From Bryobacteraceae bacterium (GTDB lineage Bacteria > Acidobacteriota > Terriglobia > Bryobacterales > Bryobacteraceae), in the NCBI GenBank assembly GCA_029975915.1, contig JARKOC010000158.1:242502-306501 (forward strand): 64,000 bases of DNA. Direction: 5' to 3'. Under the pieces are notes generated by a model, which made no database searches, had not been told where the DNA came from, and saw nothing but the letters and a program-made list of their open reading frames with translations. Numbering within the stretch: the stretch's first letter is position 1; the number at the start of each line of letters is the position of its first letter. The position numbers and the translations under genes were made by a program. Shown one piece after another: positions 57,029 to 64,000 of this stretch.

Positions 57029-58045
57029 ATGAAGTCAATTTTGATCCTGGCCTCACTCGCCGCCTGTCTTTGGGGACAGTCCCCGCCGGAACAAGCGCAC
57101 CTGCGCAACATCAGGCAACTCACTCACGGCGGGCAGAATGCCGAGGCGTATTGGTCCCCGGACGGCAAGCGCCTTGTCTTTCAGTCCACGCGCCCACCCC
57201 ACGCCTGCGACCAGATCTACATCATGAACGCCGACGGCTCGGACCAGCGCATGGTTTCCACAGGCAAAGGCCGCACCACCTGCGCCTACTTCCTGCCCGA
57301 CAACAAGCACATCGTCTACGGCTCCACGCATGAAGCCGGCTCCGCCTGCCCGGCGCCGCCCGACCGCTCCAAGGGCTACGTCTGGGCCGTCTTCCCCGGT
57401 TACGATATCTACCTCGCCGACGGCCAGGGCGTCATTAAAAACAAACTCACCAACACACCTGGCTATGATGCTGAGGCCACCGTCAACTTCAAGACCGGCA
57501 AAATCGTCTATACCTCGGTCTCCACCGGCGACATTGAACTTTGGCAGATGAACTCCGACGGCTCCGGCAAGAAACAAATTACAAAGAGACTCGGCTACGA
57601 CGGCGGCGCCGTCTTCTCCCGCGATGGCAAGAAACTCGTCTGGCGCGCCACCGACCCCACCAACGCCAAGGCCATGGCGCGCTACGCCGAGTTGCTCAAG
57701 GAAAACCTCACCGAGCCCATGAAAATGGAGATCTTCACGGCGAATGCCGACGGCGGCAACGTCCGTCAGTTGACCAGCTTCGGATGCGCCAGCTTCGCCC
57801 CCACCTTCACGCCCGACGGGAGCAAGATCGTTTTCTCCTCGAACAAACACAATTGTGACGGCCGCAAGTTCGAACTCTTCATGATGAACCTGGACGGCTC
57901 GGACTTGAAGCAGATCACCAACTTCGGCGGCTTCGTCTCATTCCCCGAGTTCTCGCCCGACGGCAAAACCCTGGTCTTCTCCAGCGACCTGAAAGCGGCC
58001 AGCCCATACGAATTCAATATCTTCACCGCGGACTGGGTCAACTGA
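57029..58045 (+). CDS. TolB-like WD40/PD40 beta-propeller protein, secreted
   Basis: The 338-residue protein has a signal peptide (MKSILILASLAACLWG). It carries PD40 repeats of the YWSPDGKRLVFQS, FSRDGKKLVWRA, FTPDGSKIVFSSN and FSPDGKTLVFSSD kind, alternating with IYIMNADGSD and LFMMNLDGSD. This is the TolB C-terminal-type propeller, usually six blades. It lacks the TolB N-terminal domain and any Tol-Pal gene nearby, so it is not TolB itself. It may be a surface or periplasmic binding protein. Confidence 0.88.
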   Translation: MKSILILASLAACLWGQSPPEQAHLRNIRQLTHGGQNAEAYWSPDGKRLVFQSTRPPHACDQIYIMNADGSDQRMVSTGKGRTTCAYFLPDNKHIVYGSTHEAGSACPAPPDRSKGYVWAVFPGYDIYLADGQGVIKNKLTNTPGYDAEATVNFKTGKIVYTSVSTGDIELWQMNSDGSGKKQITKRLGYDGGAVFSRDGKKLVWRATDPTNAKAMARYAELLKENLTEPMKMEIFTANADGGNVRQLTSFGCASFAPTFTPDGSKIVFSSNKHNCDGRKFELFMMNLDGSDLKQITNFGGFVSFPEFSPDGKTLVFSSDLKAASPYEFNIFTADWVN

Positions 58046-58075
58046 GCCCTCATGCCGCCTGCCTGCTTCGTGGAT

Positions 58076-58081
58076 TATGCT
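58076..58081 (+). promoter_or_regulatory. -10-like TATGCT directly before the DUF1080 gene
   Basis: TATGCT ends nine bases before the ATG at 58091, with no good ribosome binding site between. It suggests a leaderless mRNA. No -35 is obvious. Confidence 0.3.
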
Positions 58082-58090
58082 GGATCTGTT

Positions 58091-58726
58091 ATGAAAATCT
58101 TCCTCGCTTCTCTTCTTCTCCTCTCCGCCGCCTTCGCGCAGCGGCCCAGCGGTCCGCGGCCCCCGGGCGAGGACTGGGTCAAACTGTACAACGGCACGGA
58201 TACCACCGGCTGGAATAACGTCGGCACACAACAGTGGGTCTCGCTCGGCGAAGGCGTCCTCCAGGGCAAGGCCGTGAACAAGGAATACGGCTACCTTGAA
58301 ACCGCCAAGGACTACAAGGACTTCACGCTCTCGCTCCGCTTCAAGTGCGTCGGTACGGGCAATTCCGGCGTCTACTTCCACACCCGCTTCAAGCCCGGCA
58401 CGGCTGACGTCAGCCAGGGCGCCCAGTTCGAAATCGACTGCAACATCGGCCGCCACTCCGGCGGCGTCTATGGCTTCGGCCGCGCCTGGATCGTCTGGCC
58501 CTCGCCCAACAAGGAAACCGTCGTCCGCCAGAACGACTGGAACGACATGACCGTGACGGTCATCGGCAACCGCTATATTTCGATGCTCAACGGCGTCGAG
58601 ATGATCGACTTCACCGATCCCCGCGCTCCGTTCCTCGACGGCACCATCGCCCTCCAACTCCACTCCGGCGGCGAGGGCCACATGCTGTTCAAGGACATCT
58701 ACGTGCGCGACCTCTCCAAGCGCTGA
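58091..58726 (+). CDS. DUF1080 protein (3-keto-disaccharide hydrolase-like), secreted
   Basis: The 211-residue protein has a signal peptide (MKIFLASLLLLSAAFAQ) and one concanavalin-like DUF1080 domain. DWVKLYNGTDTTGWNN opens the fold; LSLRFKCVGTGNSGVYFHTRF and GTIALQLHSGGEGHMLFKDIYVR are typical of the family, which cleaves 3-keto-glycosides or binds sugars. I chose the ATG at 58091, directly before the signal peptide; an ATG at 58052 would give an unrelated leader. Confidence 0.88.
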   Translation: MKIFLASLLLLSAAFAQRPSGPRPPGEDWVKLYNGTDTTGWNNVGTQQWVSLGEGVLQGKAVNKEYGYLETAKDYKDFTLSLRFKCVGTGNSGVYFHTRFKPGTADVSQGAQFEIDCNIGRHSGGVYGFGRAWIVWPSPNKETVVRQNDWNDMTVTVIGNRYISMLNGVEMIDFTDPRAPFLDGTIALQLHSGGEGHMLFKDIYVRDLSKR

Positions 58727-58745
58727 CGCAGCGCCTGCCCCAAGC

Positions 58746-58778
58746 AAAAAAGCCTCCTCAGCCGCGGAGGCTTTTCTT
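58746..58778. terminator. Bidirectional intrinsic terminator between convergent genes
   Basis: AGCCTCC and GGAGGCT form the core stem around an eight-base loop. The flanking A run (58746-58750) and T run (58772-58775, then CTT) extend it in both directions. It lies between the DUF1080 gene (plus) and the TolC-type gene (minus). Confidence 0.8.
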
Positions 58779-58797
58779 GTCTCTACACTCTGTCAGC

Positions 58798-60762
58798 TTA
58801 CTGCCGGATCACTGGCGGATCCATCGGCCTGGACGATTTGCCCGCCAGCGCCTCGGCCACTTCCACTCTGTACTTGTCCAGGATCTGCGCGGTCGTGAGA
58901 TCCAATTGAACCCGCGCCCGGGAGTATGCTGCCAAGGCCGCGACTTCCGACGCCTGCGATTGCGCGAAGTCGCGCTGCGTCTGCACCACCTGGAACGCCG
59001 TCGACGCACCCAGCGCGTACTTCTTGTTTTCGGCGTCGAGCGTCTGTTCCTGTAACTGGCGCTCCTTCACCGCCGCCTGATACCTCGCCCGGGCCTGAAG
59101 TACGGCCGTCAATGCATTCTGCACCGTCACCCGCAAGTCGTTGATCTGCTTCTGCGCGTTTAATTCCTGCTGCCGCAGGGTGAGACGGTCGCGAACGTAG
59201 TCAGCCTGCGCCTGGCGGTTGCGGATCGGGATGTTCAAGCTGAACCCGATCGAGTAGTCCGGGAAATTGCGCCGGAAGATCTGCCCCAGTGCGCTGCCGT
59301 AGCCCCCGATGAAGAAAGGATCGGCGCTCGGACCGCCCGGAAGGTTGTAAAGCGGATTCAGATTGCCGGCCAGCGAGTTGTGTTGAAACGCGGCTTGCAC
59401 GTCCAGCGACGGCAACAACTGCGATTTCGAACCTGCCAGGCCAATCTTCGTGTTTTCCAGATTGATCGTCGTCTGCTGGATATCCGGCCGGTTCTTGATC
59501 GCCTTGTCTGTGAGTTCGGCAAGCGATTCGAGGACGTCGCTCTGCGGCATGGACAGTGTGTCGGTCGGGATCACCCGCGCCTCAGCCACCACCGGACTCG
59601 CGATTCCGGACCGCGACAACGCGTTCTTCACAATCGACTCCTGCTGAAGCAATGACGTCTCGGAGTTCGTCAGTTCCTGCTGCGCCTGCGCCACGCGGGC
59701 TTCGGCGCGGACGATTTCGATCGGCGCCAGAGTCCCGATCTCCACCTGCTTCTTGTTGTCCTCATAAAACTTCTGCGCCACTTCAAGCGCCTTCTGTTTC
59801 ACCTTGAGGTCTTCGTTGAAGCTGACCAGATCCCAGTAGAGGTTGACGATGCCCGATACCGTGGTCATCACTTGCAGCTTGAATGTCAGATCGCCCACTT
59901 TCACATTGTTCTTCGCCACCCGGATGTTGCGGTTGTTTACCGCCAGCCCAAATCCCTGCAGCAGTTTCTGCGAGATCGAAAGGTTCATGTTCGGCTGCCA
60001 GTACGGGTTCAGGTCCACGCGCGGATTGTTGGTCTGGATCTTGGTGTTGCTCCAGGCGTAGTTCAACGCCGTGCCGGTGAGGAAATTCTGCGTGTAACCG
60101 GCGCTGAATCCCTTGTTGTCGAACTGGAGCGCCGTCGTTCCAGTGGTAACAGTGTTCGACTGCGGCCGCGAGTTGTGGCCCGTGAAGGCGGAAAACGTGA
60201 ACACCGGATCCAGGCTTGGCACCGCCACGCCGGTCTGCGTGATCACCGTGCCGCCGACGCCGCCATCGGTGCCGCCGCCCGTCGACGTGCCAAGGCTCGA
60301 CGCGCCTGCCGCGCTGCCCCCAGTGCCGCCGGTCACCGACGACAATGCCGACGACTGCACCTGGCGGATCGTCGCCGGAACGCCACGCAACAGACCGCCC
60401 GCCTGCGCGCGCAGCAAATCCACCTGCGCCAACTGTGGACCGTAGCGCGCCAGTTCCACGTCGAGGTTGTTCTCGATGGCCAGCGCCAAGGCGTCTTCAA
60501 GCGAAAGGTATAGCTTGCCGGCGCGAATCAGAGTTTCCAGCCGGGGCGAATTGTTGAGGGCCACCGCCGCAATCTCCGGCTCCCGGTATGGGCGGGAGAA
60601 GGCGCTCCACAGGCCAGTTCCGGGTGCTGACGGCACATTCGCTTTGTCGACATTTTTGTTCGGCGCCATCGGTGTAGCGGCCGCGGGTGCTTGGGCCAGG
60701 CCCGCCGGCGCGATCATGAGTACGGTGAGAAGCCCTGCGAGGATCGGTCGAAGTCGGTTCAT
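58798..60762 (-). CDS. TolC-family outer-membrane efflux protein
   Basis: This 654-residue protein is longer than E. coli TolC. It has a signal peptide (RPILAGLLTVLMIAPAGLAQA), an N-terminal linker, and then the first of two OEP repeats from about residue 85 (LYLSLEDALALAIENNLDVELARYG). A Gly/Ser/Thr-rich insert occupies residues 137-175. A second repeat includes KNRPDIQQTTINLENTKIGLAGSKSQLLPSLDVQAAF, with long coiled-coil helices. It should form a trimeric exit duct; the matching inner-membrane pump and adaptor are not adjacent. Confidence 0.9.
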   Translation of the reverse strand: MNRLRPILAGLLTVLMIAPAGLAQAPAAATPMAPNKNVDKANVPSAPGTGLWSAFSRPYREPEIAAVALNNSPRLETLIRAGKLYLSLEDALALAIENNLDVELARYGPQLAQVDLLRAQAGGLLRGVPATIRQVQSSALSSVTGGTGGSAAGASSLGTSTGGGTDGGVGGTVITQTGVAVPSLDPVFTFSAFTGHNSRPQSNTVTTGTTALQFDNKGFSAGYTQNFLTGTALNYAWSNTKIQTNNPRVDLNPYWQPNMNLSISQKLLQGFGLAVNNRNIRVAKNNVKVGDLTFKLQVMTTVSGIVNLYWDLVSFNEDLKVKQKALEVAQKFYEDNKKQVEIGTLAPIEIVRAEARVAQAQQELTNSETSLLQQESIVKNALSRSGIASPVVAEARVIPTDTLSMPQSDVLESLAELTDKAIKNRPDIQQTTINLENTKIGLAGSKSQLLPSLDVQAAFQHNSLAGNLNPLYNLPGGPSADPFFIGGYGSALGQIFRRNFPDYSIGFSLNIPIRNRQAQADYVRDRLTLRQQELNAQKQINDLRVTVQNALTAVLQARARYQAAVKERQLQEQTLDAENKKYALGASTAFQVVQTQRDFAQSQASEVAALAAYSRARVQLDLTTAQILDKYRVEVAEALAGKSSRPMDPPVIRQ

Positions 60763-60993
60763 ATCTTGAAATTCCTGGGATGTACAAGTGCTCTAGCTAT
60801 TGCGATTTGAGTTCAAATCTCTAAAACGCGGCCACATGCCAACTTGTTCCTTACAAATCAACTTCATAGTAGCGCAGCGCCATGGCCCGGCACCGCCGTT
60901 TCGCTCTCGCCTCCCGTTCGTTTCCGGACACTGCCTGTCCGTCGCCGCGACAATGTTTGCCATCCCGGTGCTAGACTAGCCATCAACGCCGCG

Positions 60994-61578
60994 ATGACAA
61001 ATCAAGAAGTCCTCGATCTGTTCCAGGCCACTGGCGCTTACCTCCAAGGTCATTTCCGTCTCACCAGCGGCCTGCATAGCCCCGCATACCTGCAATGCGC
61101 CCTCGTCCTGGCCCACCCATCGCACGCCGGGTCGCTCGGCCGCTCGCTTGCCTCCGCCCTCGCCGGACTGCTTCCGCAGACGCCTACCGTCGTCGTCTCC
61201 CCTGCCATGGGCGGACTGATCATCGGCCACGAAGTGGCCCGCGCCCTCGGCGTCAGGCACATCTTCACCGAACGTGACTCCGATCGAAAGATGGCCTTGC
61301 GCCGCGGCTTTTCCATCTCTCCTGCCGACCGGGCAGTCGTCATCGAGGACGTCATCACCACCGGCATCAGCACCGCCGAAGTGGTCACCCTGCTCCGTGC
61401 CCAGGGAGCCGAAGTCCTCGCCGCCGGCTCGATCATCGACCGTAGTGGTGGAAGGGCTGACGTCGGCGTCCCCCGCGCCGCCCTCGCCACCCTTGAGGTC
61501 CAGACCTGGGCTCCCGAGGACTGCCCCCTCTGCGCCCAGGGCATCGAAGTAGTCAAACCCGGCTCCCGGCCTGTCTAG
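60994..61578 (+). CDS. pyrE: Orotate phosphoribosyltransferase
   Basis: PyrE joins orotate and PRPP to make orotidine monophosphate. The 194-residue protein has GHFRLTSGLHSPAYLQ at the N-terminus and the PRPP-binding motif V-V-I-E-D-V-I-T-T-G-I-S. The lysine/arginine loop F-T-E-R-D-S-D-R-K-M is also present. The ATG at 60994 begins the conserved frame; an in-frame ATG at 60844 lies 50 codons upstream in sequence without conservation. truA follows after six bases. Confidence 0.93.
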   Translation: MTNQEVLDLFQATGAYLQGHFRLTSGLHSPAYLQCALVLAHPSHAGSLGRSLASALAGLLPQTPTVVVSPAMGGLIIGHEVARALGVRHIFTERDSDRKMALRRGFSISPADRAVVIEDVITTGISTAEVVTLLRAQGAEVLAAGSIIDRSGGRADVGVPRAALATLEVQTWAPEDCPLCAQGIEVVKPGSRPV

Positions 61579-61584
61579 ACCCTC

Positions 61585-62343
61585 ATGCGGCGCATCCGCA
61601 TCACTGTCGCCTACGACGGAACCAACTACCACGGCTGGCAGGTCCAGCCCGGTTTGGCCACCATTCAAAGCGAACTCGAACAGGTCGTCTCGGATATCGA
61701 CAATCGCCCGGTCCAGGTCGCCGGTTCAGGCCGCACCGACGCCGGCGTCCACGCCGTCGGACAGGTTGCCGCCTTCGACCTTGCAAACCGCATTCCCTGC
61801 CCGAACCTCAAAAAGGCCATGAACCGGATCCTGCCGCAGGACATCCGCGTCATGGAAGTCTCGGAAGCCCATCCAGACTTCCATCCTCGTTACCACGCCA
61901 TTGCCAAAACCTACGAGTACCGTATCTTCCGCGCTGAAGTCTGCCCCCCCATGCGGCGCCTCTATTGCTACCATTACCCCTACCCCCTGAACGAGACCGC
62001 CATGGCCGCCGCAGCCCGGCTCATCGAGGGCGAGCATGACTTTTCCGCCTTCGCCGCGTCTGACCAGAAAGATGAACTCGGCCATTCGAAGGTCAGGACG
62101 ATCTTCTCGTCACTGCTCACCCGTGAGGGAGACGATTTGGTCTACAGGGTTCGAGGTTCAGGTTTCCTGAAGCATATGGTTCGCATCATCGTCGGCACGC
62201 TCCTCGAGGCCGGCAAGGGCAACCTCACAGCGGAGGCCCTGGCCTCTCGCATGGAACCAGGTTTCTCCGGCACGGCAGGTCCTGCCGCTCCGGCCCGCGG
62301 CCTTTGTCTGGTCTCGGTGGAATACCCGGATAGCGCGGCATGA
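61585..62343 (+). CDS. truA: tRNA pseudouridine(38-40) synthase TruA
   Basis: TruA modifies uridines in the tRNA anticodon stem-loop. The 252-residue protein starts R-I-R-I-T-V-A-Y-D-G-T-N-Y-H-G-W-Q and has the catalytic aspartate D52 in G-S-G-R-T-D-A-G-V-H-A. FLKHMVRIIVGTLLEAGKGN is the usual C-terminal motif. The start lies six bases after pyrE, so they are co-transcribed. Confidence 0.96.
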   Translation: MRRIRITVAYDGTNYHGWQVQPGLATIQSELEQVVSDIDNRPVQVAGSGRTDAGVHAVGQVAAFDLANRIPCPNLKKAMNRILPQDIRVMEVSEAHPDFHPRYHAIAKTYEYRIFRAEVCPPMRRLYCYHYPYPLNETAMAAAARLIEGEHDFSAFAASDQKDELGHSKVRTIFSSLLTREGDDLVYRVRGSGFLKHMVRIIVGTLLEAGKGNLTAEALASRMEPGFSGTAGPAAPARGLCLVSVEYPDSAA

Positions 62344-62362
62344 TAGTCTGGAAGATAAGCTG

Positions 62363-62782
62363 ATGTCAGATAAGCCAGTTACCCAGTTCCCTCCCCTGCC
62401 CCCCGTGCGCCAGTGGCTGGGACCCGTCATTGTCGCGTGGCTGGTGCCCGGCGGCGGCCACTTTATGTTGAAACGCCACTACCGTGGTGCCATTCTTTCG
62501 GCTTCTGTCCTCATCATGTTCGTGCTGGGCCTCCTCATGCGCGGCTACATGTTCGAGCCGATGAGCGGCGACCTGCTCACGACTTTGATCTACACTGGCG
62601 GATTCATCGCCGACATGGCGGCGGGCATCCTCTACTTCATGGCAAAGTGGTTCGGCTACGCCGCCCCCGACATCGCCGGCCACACGGTCGATTACGGCAC
62701 GAAGTTCCTGGTGGGAGCTGGCCTGTTGAATATCCTCGCCATGGTTGACGCTTTCGAGATCGCCGCCGGACGGAAGCCGTAA
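62363..62782 (+). CDS. DUF6677-type membrane protein
   Basis: This 139-residue protein has four hydrophobic segments. It opens WLGPVIVAWLVPGGGHFMLKRHYRGAI, a motif seen in small DUF6677/TM2-like proteins of Acidobacteriota. It then shows LIMFVLGLLMRGYMFEPMSGD and an AGILYFMAKWFGY helix. It lies 19 bases after truA and 17 bases before another small membrane protein, so all four genes form an operon. The function is unknown. Confidence 0.7.
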   Translation: MSDKPVTQFPPLPPVRQWLGPVIVAWLVPGGGHFMLKRHYRGAILSASVLIMFVLGLLMRGYMFEPMSGDLLTTLIYTGGFIADMAAGILYFMAKWFGYAAPDIAGHTVDYGTKFLVGAGLLNILAMVDAFEIAAGRKP

Positions 62783-62799
62783 GGAGTCTCAATACTGAC

Positions 62800-62985
62800 A
62801 TGCCCAAGATGAATCTCAATCATTTCGAAGCCACGCTGCTCTTCGCTTTGTTTGCCTCCGCTGTGTTGGGTGTCGTGTCCAAATCCACAGACAAAGAGCG
62901 TCTTCGTTATGGTCTCCGGTCCTTTGGCTACTTCGCCGCCACTGTCTTCGGCCTCGGCTGGCTGATGTACCTCGGCCACCGTTAG
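62800..62985 (+). CDS. Small two-helix membrane protein
   Basis: The 61-residue protein has two hydrophobic segments (FEATLLFALFASAVLGVV and SFGYFAATVFGLGWLMYLG) joined by a charged KSTDKERLRYGLR loop. AAGGAG at 62781-62786 lies 13 bases upstream, rather far; an ATG at 62809 is another start. I do not recognise a family, but it clearly follows the DUF6677 gene and may form a complex with it. Confidence 0.6.
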   Translation: MPKMNLNHFEATLLFALFASAVLGVVSKSTDKERLRYGLRSFGYFAATVFGLGWLMYLGHR

Positions 62986-63331
62986 TTCCCTCGCTCGATC
63001 TCCAGCCAGCTACTCCCGCTCACACGCAGATTTTCTCCCAGATCACTTCCTCTGTGCGTTCGCGCCCGACGGAAGGCGGCTTCACTGAGCCGCTCTCGAC
63101 GTCCCGTCGCGATCAACCAGTTCTTAGCGGTCTGCATTCCCCCGATCCAGCCCCGATCGGCCCAACCATTCACGCGTGGAATTTCGAAATCGACGATGAC
63201 AAATCAAGCGCTTACGGCCCTTCGCGCCTTCGTGCTCCGATCACTGGCCAATCCTTGTCGACATCGGCGGATACCCGTCCGCTACCGGAGGACTCCACAT
63301 GATCAACCCAAATCCATCCAGCACCGTTGAC
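62986..63331. other. Non-coding stretch after the pyrE operon
   Basis: No conserved gene, tRNA or terminator was recognised in this 346-base stretch. A 63-codon antisense frame (62982-63173) overlaps the end of the small membrane protein gene and has no known motif. The segment leads directly into the repeat cluster. Confidence 0.4.
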
Positions 63332-63493
63332 GCCCTTGCCGCTCCCCGCGCAGACACTCCTGCCGCAACCCGGAAGGCGGACCCCCTGGTCCGCGCGGGG
63401 TCCCCCGACCCCGCCCTTGCCGCTCCCCGCGCAGACTCTCCTGCCGAAGCCCGGAAGGCGGACCCCCTGGTCCGCGCGGGGTCCCCCGACCCC
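63332..63493 (+). repeat. Two tandem copies of an 81-bp palindromic repeat
   Basis: Unit 1 (63332-63412) and unit 2 (63413-63493) differ at only three positions. Each unit carries two hairpins: GCGGACC-CCCT-GGTCCGC and GCGGGGTC-CCCC-GACCCCGC. The 81-base period equals 27 codons, so an open frame is kept, but the product is low-complexity and unlikely to be a gene. The paired palindromes resemble a REP/BIME-type element. Confidence 0.8.
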
Positions 63494-63510
63494 GCCTCAG
63501 TCGCCGGAGA

Positions 63511-63643
63511 CTGTCCCCGGGTCCGGGGACAGGTCCGGGTCCGGGGGGTCCGGGGGTCCGGGGACAGCCTGACCCGGGTCCGGTCCGGGGGGTCCGGGGA
63601 CAGGTCCGGGGACAGGTCCGGGGACAGCCTGGTCCGGGGACAG
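63511..63643 (+). repeat. Cluster of six GTCCGGGGACAG repeats with an inverted copy
   Basis: GTCCGGGGACAG occurs at 63521, 63556, 63592, 63604, 63616 and 63632. Copies three to five are adjacent in tandem. An inverted copy at 63511 pairs with the first to give a perfect ten-base palindrome around GT (63511-63532). GACAGCCTGACCC-like tails follow two of the copies. The type is that of short dispersed repeats spread by REP-associated transposases, which is inference. Confidence 0.8.
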
Positions 63644-63673
63644 CCTGACCCGCCCCACCAGCCATCTTCATAA

Positions 63674-64000
63674 CAGATTCACTTCTAAGTACTTACGAGG
63701 TTTCCCCAAGACCCCATCACTTGCCATGCGCCTGCAAGGTGCGCGATTCCAGCCGGCAGATTCCATCAGACCCACTCCCCCAGATCCAACCGGGTCCCTG
63801 TAATCCGCTCTCCGCGCTAGACTTCGCGCCACCGCCACTCCACATTCTCTCCACCGCGACCGTCGCCCGGGCCATGCGTGCCGCACCCGAGTTCTCTGCA
63901 ACTTTTCCAGCTGGGACGGGCGCCACCGTCCCCAACTTCGCATTCCCGGCCACCCTGCGGTCACACCGCCAAGCGATTTACTTTCCCCTCAAAAAGCCCA
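63674..64000. other. Non-coding right end of the window
   Basis: After the repeat cluster no conserved coding sequence is visible on either strand. Two overlapping minus-strand frames (63668-63964 and 63717-63953) have no recognisable motif, start support or codon pattern. The next gene may lie beyond the window. Confidence 0.4.

Noticed and set aside
57029..58045. TolB of the Tol-Pal system
   Set aside because: The N-terminal TolB domain and tol/pal neighbours are missing.
63332..63643. CRISPR array
   Set aside because: The repeats are tandem or irregularly spaced, contain their own palindromes, and have no uniform spacers or cas genes.
63299..63673. Low-complexity frame of 124 codons through the repeats
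   Set aside because: The product is a direct reading of the 81-bp and 12-mer repeats, with no independent sign of selection for protein.

Overview
The window looks like chromosomal DNA from a soil-type Acidobacteriota, most likely of the Solibacter/Bryobacter group. This is inferred, not proven. The DNA is GC-rich. It carries a carboxypeptidase-regulatory-domain TonB receptor, many secreted beta-helix, beta-propeller and DUF1080 proteins, FtsX/MacB-type permeases, a DUF6677 protein, a GH106 rhamnosidase and a Tes-like radical SAM protein. No rRNA, tRNA, CRISPR array, prophage or insertion sequence was recognised.

Layout. 1-7000 (minus): a partial secreted gene, msrA, a TonB receptor with a secreted beta-helix partner, and a beta-helix lipoprotein. 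7200-9950 (plus): an ACT-domain protein, then a DegT aminotransferase with a Gfo/Idh oxidoreductase. 10100-15010: a membrane protein, an enoyl-CoA hydratase homologue, a cold-shock protein, a P1-family peptidase and a coupled pair of secreted unknowns. 15137-17233 (minus): a radical SAM enzyme with the cysteine layout of tetraether/membrane-spanning lipid synthases. 17404-25731 (plus): tightly packed queG, TPR, mscL and a spermidine-synthase-like gene, then mltD-like, gdx and a sulfatase. 25748-35072: a secreted unknown, a VCBS propeller and a transporter/isomerase/GH106 cassette. 35060-40841: a membrane protein with a decayed JAMM domain, two FtsX-type permeases, an M23 peptidase and a TIM-barrel isomerase.

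40935-45884 holds the most unusual unit: a compact operon of a CHAT-domain (caspase-like) protease, an MBL-fold hydrolase and a patatin-like phospholipase. It resembles a protease-controlled membrane-damaging conflict or defence module. 45978-51001 is housekeeping: a DapE-like peptidase, then lysC-dapB-dapA-dapD with overlapping ends. 51105-56928 contains a methyltransferase converging on a five-gene overlapping glycosyltransferase operon (minus strand). 57029-62985 carries a TolB-like propeller, a DUF1080 protein, a TolC-type porin and pyrE-truA plus two small membrane-protein genes. The last kilobase appears non-coding and holds a dense cluster of 81-bp tandem repeats and a repeated 12-mer, GTCCGGGGACAG.

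Several genes have a -10-like hexamer only 6-10 bases before the start codon and no Shine-Dalgarno sequence, which suggests leaderless transcripts. All functional statements rest on reading motifs by eye; no database search was run.
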